A stretch of 64,000 nt of DNA from the NCBI GenBank assembly GCA_037445635.1, contig JBBIKC010000003.1, forward strand, positions 62,001 through 126,000, read 5' to 3'. The notes below the pieces were generated by a model. It was given only the letters and a program-made list of their open reading frames with translations, ran no database searches and was not told where the DNA came from. Below, piece by piece: positions 34,644 to 42,873 of the stretch. Each line of letters starts with the position of its first letter. Within the stretch, counting starts at the first letter, position 1. This DNA is from JBFMCC01 sp037445635 (GTDB lineage: Bacteria > Chloroflexota > Anaerolineae > Anaerolineales > Villigracilaceae). The position numbers and the translations under genes were made by a program.

Positions 34644-36331
34644 TGCAGGCAAAGCCTCGTGTTGTGGCAAAAGAGCAAAAGAGCAAATTTGCAGGTTTGC
34701 CGATTTGCTCTTTTGCCTATTGGTTGCCCGCATCCCTCTTCCTCAGCCTCTTCTTTTTCTACCCGCTCTTCCGCATCCTCGCCCTCAGCCTGGACGCGTC
34801 TGTCCTCACAGCGGAGAATCTCAGTCGTGCCTTTTACGTTTTACGTTTTACACTTTACCAGGCCTCTCTTTCGACCCTCCTCACATTTCTTCTTGGTTTG
34901 CCCGCCGCCGTTCTCTTTGCCCGCTTCGAATTTCGCGGCAAGTCCCTTCTGCGCGCGTTGACCGCCATCCCGTTCATGCTTCCCACCGTTGTGGTGGCGG
35001 CGGGATTCAACGCCCTGCTCGGTCCGCGCGGCTGGCTTTCTTTCCTCTTTCCTCTTTCTTCCTTCCAATTCACCGGCACACTCACTGCTATTCTCATCGC
35101 GCACGTCTTCTACAACACGACCATCGTCATCCGTATCGTGGGCAACGCGCTGGCCCACCTCGACCCGCGGCTGGAGCAGGCCGCCCGCATCCTCGGCGCG
35201 GATTCGCGGCGAGTCTGGCGTGATGTGACGCTTCCGCTGTTGCGCGGTCCCATGCTGGCCGCGGGCCTGCTGGTCTTTCTTTTCGACTTCACCAGTTTCG
35301 GCGTCGTCCTCCTGCTGGGCGGACCGCAATTCTCCACCCTCGAAGTGGAAATTTACATTCAGGCCCTGCAATTCCTCGACCTGCCGATGGCCGCCCTGCT
35401 CTCGTTGATTCAATTGCTTTGCACCTTGATCTTTTCCATCCTCTATAGTCGCGTTGTCACTCGCACCTCAGTCCCCCTCACGCCCAAGCCCTCTATAGCG
35501 CTTCCCCCAAAAACCGTTCGCGAAAAAATCTTCGCGGCTTCTTTCCTCTTTCTTCTTTCTTTGTTCTTTGTCCTTCCTCTTCTCTCCCTTCCTCTCCGCT
35601 CCATCACCCGCCTCGAAGCCGACCGCGGTGAGCGCGCCTCCGTGCAATACGGCTTGACGGGCGGTTACTACGCTGAACTCTTCGTCAACCGCCGCGGCTC
35701 GATCTTCTATGTCCCGCCCATCGAAGCGGCGCGCAATTCCCTCGTCTATGCAGCCGCGACTGTTGTTCTCTCGCTCGCGCTCGGATTTCCCGTCGCCTCC
35801 GCGCTGGCTCGTCCGGGCCGGCTCGAAAGACTCCTCGATCCCCTGCTCATGCTTCCGCTCGGCGCCTCGGCTGTGACCCTCGGCATCGGTTTCATCGTCG
35901 CGTTCCCTCGCATACTCGCCTCGCCCTGGCTGGTTCCGCTGGCGCATACCATCATTGCATTGCCCTTCGTCATCCGCGCCCTCCAGCCCGCGATTGCATC
36001 CATCCCCGACCGCCTGCGTCACGCCGCCGCGACTCTGGGCGCGTCGCCTTTCCGCGTCTGGCGGACCGTGGATTGGCCGATTCTCTCGCGGGCGATCCTC
36101 GCCGCGGCCACGTTTGCGTTCACCGTCTCGCTCGGCGAATTCAGCGCGGCGGCTTTGCTCACGCGTCCCGATTATCCCACCCTGCCCGTCGCCATCTCGC
36201 GCTTCCTTTCCCAGCCCGGCGGACTGAATTACGGACAGGCCATGGCCATGTCGACTATCCTGATGCTGGTCACGCTGATTGGAATCTTGCTCATCGAAAA
36301 ACTGCGCCTGCCCGGTGCAGGAGAATTTTAG
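34643..36331 (+). CDS. thiP: Thiamine ABC transporter permease
   Basis: A 562-residue duplicated permease, two halves of about six helices each. Both have EAA-like loops (LEQAARILGADSRRVWRDVTLPLL near 180 and RLRHAAATLGASPFRVWRTVDWPIL near 460) that contact ThiQ. Fusion of both halves in a single chain is the usual ThiP form. The first ~20 residues (KEQKSKFAGLPICSFAYW) come from an AAAAGAGC/AAATTTGC repeat, and YVLRFTLY near 70 from a GTTTTAC heptamer tract, so repeats extend into the gene. It begins in the thiB stop codon and ends one base before thiQ. Confidence 0.93.
   Translation: MQAKPRVVAKEQKSKFAGLPICSFAYWLPASLFLSLFFFYPLFRILALSLDASVLTAENLSRAFYVLRFTLYQASLSTLLTFLLGLPAAVLFARFEFRGKSLLRALTAIPFMLPTVVVAAGFNALLGPRGWLSFLFPLSSFQFTGTLTAILIAHVFYNTTIVIRIVGNALAHLDPRLEQAARILGADSRRVWRDVTLPLLRGPMLAAGLLVFLFDFTSFGVVLLLGGPQFSTLEVEIYIQALQFLDLPMAALLSLIQLLCTLIFSILYSRVVTRTSVPLTPKPSIALPPKTVREKIFAASFLFLLSLFFVLPLLSLPLRSITRLEADRGERASVQYGLTGGYYAELFVNRRGSIFYVPPIEAARNSLVYAAATVVLSLALGFPVASALARPGRLERLLDPLLMLPLGASAVTLGIGFIVAFPRILASPWLVPLAHTIIALPFVIRALQPAIASIPDRLRHAAATLGASPFRVWRTVDWPILSRAILAAATFAFTVSLGEFSAAALLTRPDYPTLPVAISRFLSQPGGLNYGQAMAMSTILMLVTLIGILLIEKLRLPGAGEF
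34666..34720. repeat. Octamer repeat/inverted repeat within the 5' end of thiP
   Basis: GCAAAAGAGCAAAAGAGCAAAT (34668-34689) faces its inverted complement ATTTGCTCTTTTGC (about 34706-34719) inside the thiP reading frame. The octamer AAAAGAGC is shared with the tract near 4160-4275. Confidence 0.65.
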
Positions 36332-37369
36332 ATGCTCGGACTCGTCAATATCTCGAAAGATTACGAGGATAAGCCTCTGCTCATTGACGTTTCCTTCACC
36401 CTCGCGGCAGGCGAGACGATCTGTTTGTTGGGCGCGTCTGGAAGCGGCAAATCCACGCTTTTGCGGATCATCGCGGGCCTCGAACCGCCCGACGCGGGAC
36501 AAGTTCTGTGGGATGGGGCGGACCTTTCCTCCACGCCGCCTCACGCGCGGGACTTCGGCCTGGTCTTTCAGGACTACGCGCTGTTCCCTCACCTGACGGT
36601 TTTCGAGAACGCGGCCTTCGGATTGCGGATGCGGAAATTGCCGAACGACGAAATCAAACCGCGCGTAGCCGAAGTGCTTGACTTGGTGAATTTACTGGGC
36701 TTCGAAAAACGAAAAGTGACCGACCTCTCCGGCGGCGAGCAGCAACGCGTGGCGCTGGCGCGCGCCCTGGCGCCGAGTCCGCGCCTGCTGATGTTCGACG
36801 AACCCCTCGGCGCGCTGGACAGGACGCTAAAAGATGATTTGTTGAATGAATTGCGTACCATCCTGCACCGAACGAAGATTCCCGCCATTTACGTTACCCA
36901 CGATCAGGAAGAGGCCTTTGCCATCGCCGACCGCGTGGTCTTGTTGCACAATGGCCGCATCGTTCGCGAAGGCTCGCCTGCGGAGGTGTGGTCGAGTCCC
37001 GGCTCGGCGTGGGCGGCGCGTTTTCTCGGAGTAGGAAATGTTGTGGATGGAATAGTGTTGAAAGTTCAAGGTTTAAGGTTGAAGGTGGAGACGGATTTTG
37101 GGGTCTTCGAGCCGCATTGCGAACATCATCATGCGGAAGGGGAGCGGATTGCCTTGTTACTCAGACACGAATCCCCCTCTCCCTTTGGGAGAGGGGCTAG
37201 GGGTGAGGGCAGGGAGGAGATCAACGCGCGAGTGGAGGACGTCCTCTTTCAACGGGAGCAGTTCAAGGTCACGTTGCGAGGCGGGCTGGTCGTCTATTTG
37301 GATGAGGCCCTGAAAATCGGCGAAGAGATTTCGGTCGCGTTTGCGGTAGAATGTCTCGGCCATGAATGA
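36332..37369 (+). CDS. thiQ: Thiamine ABC transporter ATP-binding protein
   Basis: A 345-residue ABC ATPase. Walker A GASGSGKST (about 34-42), Q-loop VFQDYALFPHL, signature LSGGEQQR (about 134-141), Walker B LLMFDEP and H-loop VTHD are all present. The C-terminal TOBE-like domain binds regulators or contributes to specificity. It is longer than most ThiQ because the TOBE region contains two repeat-derived stretches, VLKVQGLRLKVE (heptamers, about 37060-37090) and ESPSPFGRGARGEG (palindrome at 37173-37209). It starts right after the thiP stop. The homology is close to the Fe3+/spermidine/thiamine group; thiamine is inferred from the riboswitch and ThiN. Confidence 0.92.
   Translation: MLGLVNISKDYEDKPLLIDVSFTLAAGETICLLGASGSGKSTLLRIIAGLEPPDAGQVLWDGADLSSTPPHARDFGLVFQDYALFPHLTVFENAAFGLRMRKLPNDEIKPRVAEVLDLVNLLGFEKRKVTDLSGGEQQRVALARALAPSPRLLMFDEPLGALDRTLKDDLLNELRTILHRTKIPAIYVTHDQEEAFAIADRVVLLHNGRIVREGSPAEVWSSPGSAWAARFLGVGNVVDGIVLKVQGLRLKVETDFGVFEPHCEHHHAEGERIALLLRHESPSPFGRGARGEGREEINARVEDVLFQREQFKVTLRGGLVVYLDEALKIGEEISVAFAVECLGHE
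37173..37209. repeat. Palindromic repeat inserted in-frame in thiQ
   Basis: CCCCCTCTCCCTTTGGGAG-AGGGG followed by CTAGGGGTGAGGG: the same family as the intergenic element at 6280-6328. It is translated as SPSPFGRGARGEG without breaking the thiQ frame. Confidence 0.8.
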
Positions 37370-37823
37370 GAAAATCACCGTCATCAAATTGAATCCGCGG
37401 GGTGAAGAGACCTGGCGCTACGAGGGCGAGGTGGTGGCGCGCGGCGAGGACTGGCTGGTGCTGGAGGCATTTTTCAACAGCGACGACACACCTTTCATGA
37501 ATACATTTCTCAAGCGCGGCGACCACTTCAGGGAGACGTATTACGCCGACCATTGGTACAACATCTTCGAGATTCACGACCGCGACGACGGCGCGTTGAA
37601 AGGCTGGTATTGCAACATCACGCGCCCTGCGCGTTTTGTGGACGGTCGCGTAGAGTACGTGGATTTGTTTTTGGATTTATGGGTTTCCGCGGACGGCGAG
37701 CAGACCGTGCTGGACGAGGACGAATTCCTCGCGGCCGAATTGGACGAGGCCACCCGCGCCTCGGCGCGCGCAGGCCTGGCCGAATTGCGGGAACGGTTCA
37801 ATGCAAAACGGCCTCCGTTGTGA
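37362..37823 (+). CDS. DUF402 domain protein
   Basis: A 153-residue DUF402 protein. The family core appears as FNSDDTPFMNTFLKRGDHFRETYY, then WYNIFEIHDR and GWYCNITRPARF with the acidic DLFLDLWVSADGEQTVLDEDEF. DUF402 proteins include nucleoside di/triphosphatases and domains of the FAU-1 RNA-binding/RNase group; the acidic cluster suggests a metal site. Its start overlaps thiQ by 8 bases, so it is the last gene of the riboswitch operon, which ends at the terminator that follows. Confidence 0.85.
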   Translation: MNEKITVIKLNPRGEETWRYEGEVVARGEDWLVLEAFFNSDDTPFMNTFLKRGDHFRETYYADHWYNIFEIHDRDDGALKGWYCNITRPARFVDGRVEYVDLFLDLWVSADGEQTVLDEDEFLAAELDEATRASARAGLAELRERFNAKRPPL

Positions 37824-37835
37824 TGGAGGCCGTTT
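37806..37835. terminator. Bidirectional intrinsic terminator
   Basis: AAACGGCCTCC (37806-37816) and GGAGGCCGTTT (37825-37835) make a perfect 11-bp stem around an 8-base loop, between the DUF402 gene and the convergent small membrane protein gene. Confidence 0.85.
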
Positions 37836-37855
37836 CTGATATTCAGTTTTGAAAA

Positions 37856-38023
37856 TTAAAAGTTGAGTGCCTGGACGATTGCGTCGCCGTATTGCCACAG
37901 GGCGACACCGAGGGCGCAGCAGCAGCACAATACAACCACAACGACGATAGCGATGATCAGGCCCGTGTTGCTCTTCTTCGGCGCTTCGGGGGCGGGAGCG
38001 GGGGTTCCCATGGGTTCGTTCAT
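37856..38023 (-). CDS. Small single-pass membrane protein with CCCC motif
   Basis: A 55-residue protein: a Pro/Ala-rich cytosolic head (NEPMGTPAPAPEAPKKS), then one hydrophobic helix containing four successive cysteines (VVVVVLCCCCALGVALW) and a short acidic tail. GGAGAG before the ATG supports the start. I do not recognise a family with a known function; similar small PAPAPE-K-TM proteins are common in Anaerolineae-type genomes, from memory. The cysteines could be acylated or bind metal. Confidence 0.7.
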   Translation of the reverse strand: MNEPMGTPAPAPEAPKKSNTGLIIAIVVVVVLCCCCALGVALWQYGDAIVQALNF

Positions 38024-38112
38024 GATTTCTCTCCTTTGTGATGAATCGAAATGTTCGGCGGATAATTTGCTCCAATTATAAGCCAAACAGGCTCAAGAAG
38101 CACGAGTTTTTC

Positions 38113-38682
38113 TCAGGCAGTTTGGGAACGGTCGGAGCGCCGCCACAGCCACCACAGGAAGAACGCCAGTGCCACGATGAGCAGGACGCCGACGATCATG
38201 GGCAGGATGACCGCCAGGACGGAGACCGTTGTCGAGGCCACGTCCTCGGCCACGCTGACCGGGACGTTGGCCGTGCCCCCGGTCGTGGCGGTGACCGCCG
38301 GGCGGACGACTCCCGCCTTGACCGCGTGCACGCCCCCGGCCACCAGCAGTCCGCAGGCGAGGGCCAGGACCGGGTTGATGTCCGTGATCACGTTGGCGCT
38401 GGCGGCGAAGGCAATCGCCCCGGCCGCCGGGCGGACGATGGTCTGGATCGCATCGTTGACGTGATTGATCGCGGGCACTTTATCGGCCAGCATTTCGATG
38501 ATGAGCAGGATGCCCAGCAGGATGAGAATCCACGGGTTGGCGAGCAGGTCCCAGGGCGATTGCAGTTTGATCCAGTCCGTGTAGTGGGCCAGCACGCCCA
38601 CGACCAAAAGGGGAATGTAGGCGTTCAGCCCGGCGCTGGCCGAGAGGCCGAAGGCCGAGAAAATGCCGGTGAGAAGTTCCAT
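38113..38682 (-). CDS. DUF4126 membrane protein
   Basis: A 189-residue polytopic protein. It starts ELLTGIFSAFGLSASAGLNAYIPLL, the DUF4126 opening, followed by WILILLGILLIIEMLADKVPAINHVNDAIQT and two further hydrophobic segments, and ends in a long C-terminal helix with a basic WRRSDRS tail. About five membrane segments in all. Function unknown. It is immediately downstream of the DUF2085 gene on the same strand (17 bases), so they are probably co-transcribed. Confidence 0.85.
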   Translation of the reverse strand: MELLTGIFSAFGLSASAGLNAYIPLLVVGVLAHYTDWIKLQSPWDLLANPWILILLGILLIIEMLADKVPAINHVNDAIQTIVRPAAGAIAFAASANVITDINPVLALACGLLVAGGVHAVKAGVVRPAVTATTGGTANVPVSVAEDVASTTVSVLAVILPMIVGVLLIVALAFFLWWLWRRSDRSQTA

Positions 38683-38699
38683 TCATTCCTCCGAACGAA

Positions 38700-39536
38700 T
38701 TAGCCGAGCGGGAAGCCGCCCCAGGTGCCGGTGAGTTGCAGGCGGAACAGGTCAATGCCCAGCACCAGGATCATTGCGATGGTAAATCCCGCGGATAGTG
38801 GCAGCCACAGTTGATTGAAAGAGACGAAGGTGTTTTCCTGTCTCATGAGCATAATCCACGCAATCGTGAAGACCATAACCAGCAGGGCCAGTGTGCCTAA
38901 CGGACTCAGGATGGCGATGGGATACAACACGAGCGGACTTTCGGTCAGGATGGCGAGGTCAAGGGCGAGCATGATGCCCGCCAGCGCGGCGAGCGGTTTC
39001 CAGGTCCCGATGGCGGCGGTGAAGTCCGTATCCCGCCACACGGACTGGTTGAAGGCCGGGTAGATGAACAGGGACATGGTCAGCCCCATGCCCGAGCCGG
39101 TGAACAGGCGCAGGGTGTTATTGGGAACATACAGGTTGGGGATGTTTGACAGTCCGCCGGTGGTCTCTTTGAGCAGATACAGGTAGGAGTTCGCCCCGTC
39201 AACGGCAAAGGCCAGGAAGAAGAGTGCGAGGGGAATGATGATTTTTTTAGGCGGCAGGCCGCCGCGTCGCCGCGCGACGATGGCTTGGAAGGCCAGCCCC
39301 ACGAAGGCGGCGGTAAACGTCCCGGAACAGCGGGCGCACAGGGGCAGTTGTCGCCCTTCCACGTGAAAGGACCGTTCATCAATGCGATGACAGACCGCGT
39401 AGCCGACCGCGTCCATCTTGCCGAGGATGCCGGGCGGGGCGATGTACATCCACGCGGCCAACGCGAGAAACGCCGCGAGAGGGACGATCCATTGTGTGAC
39501 CTTTACCAATGAAACGCGCAGGGAGGTTTGCATCAT
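38700..39536 (-). CDS. DUF2085 membrane protein
   Basis: A 278-residue polytopic membrane protein with about eight hydrophobic segments. The DUF2085 region has AVCHRIDERSFHVEGRQLPLCARCSG (about 45-70), with His and the CxxC-type cysteine pair (PLCARCSGTF) that define the family, probably a metal or redox site. Later segments (NSYLYLLKETTGGLSNIPN) have no known role. The start ATG is 7 bases after a TATAAT on the minus strand without ribosome-binding site, so the message is probably leaderless. DUF4126 follows. Confidence 0.82.
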   Translation of the reverse strand: MMQTSLRVSLVKVTQWIVPLAAFLALAAWMYIAPPGILGKMDAVGYAVCHRIDERSFHVEGRQLPLCARCSGTFTAAFVGLAFQAIVARRRGGLPPKKIIIPLALFFLAFAVDGANSYLYLLKETTGGLSNIPNLYVPNNTLRLFTGSGMGLTMSLFIYPAFNQSVWRDTDFTAAIGTWKPLAALAGIMLALDLAILTESPLVLYPIAILSPLGTLALLVMVFTIAWIMLMRQENTFVSFNQLWLPLSAGFTIAMILVLGIDLFRLQLTGTWGGFPLG

Positions 39537-39566
39537 GCGGGGGATTATACCGTAGGAAAACAAGAA

Positions 39567-39586
39567 CGCCGCCCTTGCGGACGGCG
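39567..39586 (-). terminator. Terminator of the small transcript
   Basis: On the minus strand CGCCGTCC pairs with GGGCGGCG around GCAA and is followed by TTCTTGTTTT. It lies between the 19-codon frame and the DUF2085 promoter. Confidence 0.75.
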
Positions 39587-39606
39587 CTCTCTGGGCGCTG
39601 TGGCTC

Positions 39607-39666
39607 CTATCGGAGACCGATGAGGAGGGATGCCACAGCGCCGCGTTCGATACTCTTACTATCCAT
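39607..39666 (-). CDS. Putative 19-residue small protein or leader peptide
   Basis: A 19-codon frame (MDSKSIERGAVASLLIGLR) has AGGAGGTG upstream. It lies in its own unit: a promoter (TTGACA-17-GATACT on the minus strand, 39757-39762 and 39734-39739), the frame, a large hairpin (arms GGCGCTGTGGC/GCCACAGCGCC) that overlaps the 3' half of the frame, and a terminator at 39567-39586. It could be a small protein, a regulatory leader or a small RNA that incidentally contains a frame. No family is recognised. Confidence 0.45.
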   Translation of the reverse strand: MDSKSIERGAVASLLIGLR

Positions 39667-39733
39667 GTTGGACACCACCTCCTCTTCTTTTGGGATGGCG
39701 GTTTAAGGCAGGCAGTGCCTGCGTTGTGAGGGC

Positions 39734-39762
39734 AGTATCGCACAGAAGAAATTGTCTGTCAA
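39734..39762 (-). promoter_or_regulatory. Minus-strand promoter of the small transcript
   Basis: Read on the minus strand, TTGACA and GATACT are separated by exactly 17 bases. The consensus -35 and the good spacing make this one of the better promoters in the window. Confidence 0.65.
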
Positions 39763-39907
39763 TATATCTATCCAGTTTCTAATCAAATTGTAACCATTGC
39801 GTGAAATCTGGCGCTTGCAAGGGGTAAAATCATAAACATGATAGTCTTTGAGAGACTCCGCGAGGCCGCCGGGACTATCCTGTGGGAAACTTCTTGAGGA
39901 GATTGCC

Positions 39908-41488
39908 ATGAAAGCCAATCCGAACCGCCTGTGGCTGGTTGCCATTTTCCTGGGCTGGGCGTTCGACTTCCTGTTCTGGAAGCACGCGCCGGGCGTCAAC
40001 TTCGCCATCTATGTCCTGTTGTGCCTGGGGGGTGGATTCTTCCTGCTTACACGCGAGAAGTACCTGCCGGCCCGCAACACGTTCCTGCTCCTGATCCCCA
40101 TCCTGTTCTTCGCGGCGGTCACCTTCCTGCGCGCCGAGCCGATGACCTCCTTCCTTGCCCACGCGATGACCCTGTTCCTGATGGCTTTACTTGCCCTCAC
40201 CTATCTCGGCGGGCGCTGGCCCTGGTACAGCCTCTCGGACTACATTGCGGGCTTCTTCCGCCTGATGGGCGACATGCTCTTCAAACCGCTGGCTTATTCC
40301 GCCGAAGTGCGCCGCGAACGAATGGAACGCGGCGACCAGCCCAAACATTCCTTGTGGCCGATCCTGCGCGGACTGTTGATCGCGTTGCCTATTGTCGCCA
40401 TCTTTGCATCCCTGCTCGCCTCCGCAGACGCGGTCTTTGCCGACCGCCTCGATCAATTCGTCGAAATCTTCCGCCTCGCGAAACTGCCCGAATACATCTT
40501 CCGCGGCGCGTACATTCTCTTCGGCGCGTACCTGCTCGTGGGTGTCCTGCTCTACGCCGCCCTGCACAGCCGCGACGAAAAACTCGTCGGCGAGGACAAG
40601 CCCGCCATCTCTCCCTTCCTCGGCTTTATCGAGACGAGTATCGTGCTGGGCAGTGTCGCCGTTCTGTTCACATCCTTCGTCGTCATCCAGTTCCAGTATT
40701 TCTTTGGCGGGCAGGCCAACATCCACATTGACGGCTATACCTATTCCGAATATGCCCGCCGCGGCTTCGGCGAACTGGTGACGGTGGCATTCTTCAGCCT
40801 GTTGATGATCCTCAGCCTGGGCGCGGTGACGCGTCGCGAGACAGAGTCCCAGCGGCGCGCCTTCTCCGGGCTGTCGGTGGGAATCGTGGCCCTCGTGTTG
40901 GTCATGCTGGTTTCGGCGTATCAGCGCCTGGTCCTGTATGAAGCGGCGTACGGCTTCTCGGGCCTGCGTACCTATACCCACGTCTTCCTCATCTGGCTCG
41001 CGGCCTTGCTGGTCGCGGTCGTCGTGCTGGAAATTCTGCGTCGCGAGCGCTTCTTCGCCTTCGCCGCGCTCATCGCTTCGATTGGATTCGCGGCCTCGCT
41101 GCCGCTCCTGAACGTAGACAGCTTCATCGTCCGCGCCAACGCGCAGCGCGCGGCGAACGGCGAGGAACTGGACGTTTCCTACCTGGCGGACCTGTCCGCG
41201 GATGCGACCCCCGCGCTGGCCGCGGCGTTTCGTTCCCCGGCCCTGCCTGATTCCGTCAAAGAGGGCGTGGGCGCGGCTCTGGCCTGCATCGCGCGTGACC
41301 GCGCCCGGGAGGACGCGGACTCCTCATGGCAGTCCTTCCACGTCTCGCGCTGGAACGAGGCGGCGATTCTGAAATCACTTGAAGAGGACTTGGCAGGCTA
41401 TCAAGTGGACAAAGCCGACGAATGGGGACACACTGTCACCACGCCGAGCGGGGAGGAATACAACTGCTACGGCTACTGGTTCGATTAA
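39908..41488 (+). CDS. DUF4173 (DUF4153-like) membrane protein
   Basis: A 526-residue protein with some 11-12 hydrophobic segments over the first ~400 residues, including WPWYSLSDYIAGFFRL, LLIALPIVAIFASLLASADAVFADRL and the family-typical TYSEYARRGFGELVTVAFFSL near 285. The last ~125 residues are soluble and contain VRANAQR, LPLLNVDSFI and a C-terminal WFD. The function of DUF4173 proteins is unknown. GAGGAG precedes the ATG at 39908. It is monocistronic, closed by the perfect hairpin at 41503. Confidence 0.85.
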   Translation: MKANPNRLWLVAIFLGWAFDFLFWKHAPGVNFAIYVLLCLGGGFFLLTREKYLPARNTFLLLIPILFFAAVTFLRAEPMTSFLAHAMTLFLMALLALTYLGGRWPWYSLSDYIAGFFRLMGDMLFKPLAYSAEVRRERMERGDQPKHSLWPILRGLLIALPIVAIFASLLASADAVFADRLDQFVEIFRLAKLPEYIFRGAYILFGAYLLVGVLLYAALHSRDEKLVGEDKPAISPFLGFIETSIVLGSVAVLFTSFVVIQFQYFFGGQANIHIDGYTYSEYARRGFGELVTVAFFSLLMILSLGAVTRRETESQRRAFSGLSVGIVALVLVMLVSAYQRLVLYEAAYGFSGLRTYTHVFLIWLAALLVAVVVLEILRRERFFAFAALIASIGFAASLPLLNVDSFIVRANAQRAANGEELDVSYLADLSADATPALAAAFRSPALPDSVKEGVGAALACIARDRAREDADSSWQSFHVSRWNEAAILKSLEEDLAGYQVDKADEWGHTVTTPSGEEYNCYGYWFD

Positions 41489-41502
41489 GCGACTCAGTAT
41501 TC

Positions 41503-41535
41503 AGAAACCAGGTTTCTTCAAGAAACCTGGTTTCT
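41503..41535. terminator. Perfect 15-bp inverted repeat, terminator-like
   Basis: AGAAACCAGGTTTCT (41503-41517) and AGAAACCTGGTTTCT (41521-41535) are perfect inverted arms around TCA, followed by CTCTCTCTTT. Each arm is itself nearly palindromic. Similar to the element at 32577-32606; probably a dispersed repeat used as terminator. Confidence 0.65.
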
Positions 41536-41599
41536 CTCTCTCTTTATGTAAGAATCATTTCCTCCCGGTCATCTTATCTGCCAAAGGAAGGAATGAACT

Positions 41600-42781
41600 A
41601 TGACCGAGAGTCCCATTCTTGTTTACAGCACGGTCTGGTGTCCCGATTGCAAGCGCGCCAAGAAATTCTTCGGCGAGCATCGCATCCAATACGAAAACAT
41701 TGACATCGAACAACAGCCCGAAGCCGTAGCCTTCGTCGAGAAGGTCAACAACGGAATGCGCATCATCCCGACCATCGTCTTCCCCGATGGGACCATTCTG
41801 AGCGAGCCGAGCGACGCGCAGCTGGCCGAGAAATTGGGCATCCGCACCAAGGCCGAGCGCGCCTTCTACGATGTAATCGTCATCGGCGGCGGACCGGCGG
41901 GATTGACCGCCTCGCTGTACCTGGCGCGCGAAGGCATCGACACGCTGGTCATCGAAAAGGCGGGGCTGGGCGGCCAGGCGGGCATCACACAAACTCTCGA
42001 TAATTTCCCCGGCTTCGACGAGGGTATCTCCGGCGGCGAGTTCGCCGAACGGCTCGGGCGTCAGGCTAAACGCTTCGGCGTGGAAATTTTGCAGGCGCAG
42101 GAAGTGACCGAGGTCTCGCGCGAGGGGCGCTATTTCTGTGCGACAACCGGCGACGGCACGTCGTACGGCGCGAAGGCGATCCTGCTCGCCACCGGGGCAC
42201 ATTATCGTCGTCTCAACATCCCCGGCGAGGATGAACTCATCGGCATCAACGTCCATTTCTGCGCCACGTGCGATGGCGCATTCTACAAAGATAAAAAGGT
42301 GTTGGTCATCGGCGGCGGGAACAGCGGTTTCGAGGAGGGCCTGTTCCTGACGCGCTTCGCCTCGCAGGTGGATATCGCCGTCAATGGGCCGAAGCCGAAG
42401 GCCAGCCAGATCCTGCAGGAGAAGGTGGCCGAGAAAAAGAATATGTCGGTATGGTTGAACCATGCCGTGAAGGAACTGCGCGGCAAAAAGAATCTGGAGG
42501 CCATCGTCGTCGAGGACCGCGACACGGGCGAGGTCAAGGAATGGAAATACGACGGCGTGTTTGTTTTCATCGGCGTCTCTCCCAACAGCGACCTGGTGCG
42601 TGACCTGGCCGACCTGGACGCCAACGGATTTGTCCGCGCGGAGGGGATGATGAGCAGTCTGCCCGGTCTGTTCGCGGCGGGGGACGTTCGGTCTGGCTCG
42701 ACGAAACAGGCGGCCTCCGCGACGGGGGAGGGTGCCAGCGCCGCGCTGGCGATTCGCGAATATCTGAAAGAGGTGGGGTAG
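41600..42781 (+). CDS. Glutaredoxin-thioredoxin reductase fusion
   Basis: A 393-residue fusion. Residues 1-80 are a glutaredoxin-like domain with the redox motif STVWCPDCKRAK (Cys14/Cys17) and the cis-Pro region RIIPTIVFPDG. Residues about 88-393 are a thioredoxin reductase: FAD motif VIVIGGGPAGLTAS, redox-active CATC in NVHFCATCDGAFY, NAD(P)H motif VLVIGGGNSGFEEG and C-terminal LFAAGDVRSG. The reductase should pass electrons from NAD(P)H to its own glutaredoxin domain, a self-contained disulfide reductase. AAGGAAGGA precedes the ATG. A terminator follows. Confidence 0.93.
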   Translation: MTESPILVYSTVWCPDCKRAKKFFGEHRIQYENIDIEQQPEAVAFVEKVNNGMRIIPTIVFPDGTILSEPSDAQLAEKLGIRTKAERAFYDVIVIGGGPAGLTASLYLAREGIDTLVIEKAGLGGQAGITQTLDNFPGFDEGISGGEFAERLGRQAKRFGVEILQAQEVTEVSREGRYFCATTGDGTSYGAKAILLATGAHYRRLNIPGEDELIGINVHFCATCDGAFYKDKKVLVIGGGNSGFEEGLFLTRFASQVDIAVNGPKPKASQILQEKVAEKKNMSVWLNHAVKELRGKKNLEAIVVEDRDTGEVKEWKYDGVFVFIGVSPNSDLVRDLADLDANGFVRAEGMMSSLPGLFAAGDVRSGSTKQAASATGEGASAALAIREYLKEVG

Positions 42782-42825
42782 GACAAGGCCGGGAAACGGG
42801 CACAGGCTGAAGTCCAGAGGAGAAG

Positions 42826-42859
42826 CAAAAACGGCATCCGCAATCGGACGCCGTTTTTG
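42826..42859. terminator. Bidirectional intrinsic terminator
   Basis: CAAAAACGGCATCCG and CGGACGCCGTTTTTG form a near-perfect stem around CAAT between the reductase gene and the convergent LuxR regulator gene. Confidence 0.85.
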
Positions 42860-42873
42860 AGTCGAGTAAACTG

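Noticed and set aside
39664..39706. Short plus-strand frame MLDTTSSSFGMAV
   Set aside because: No ribosome-binding site; the minus-strand 19-codon frame has promoter, ribosome-binding site and terminator.
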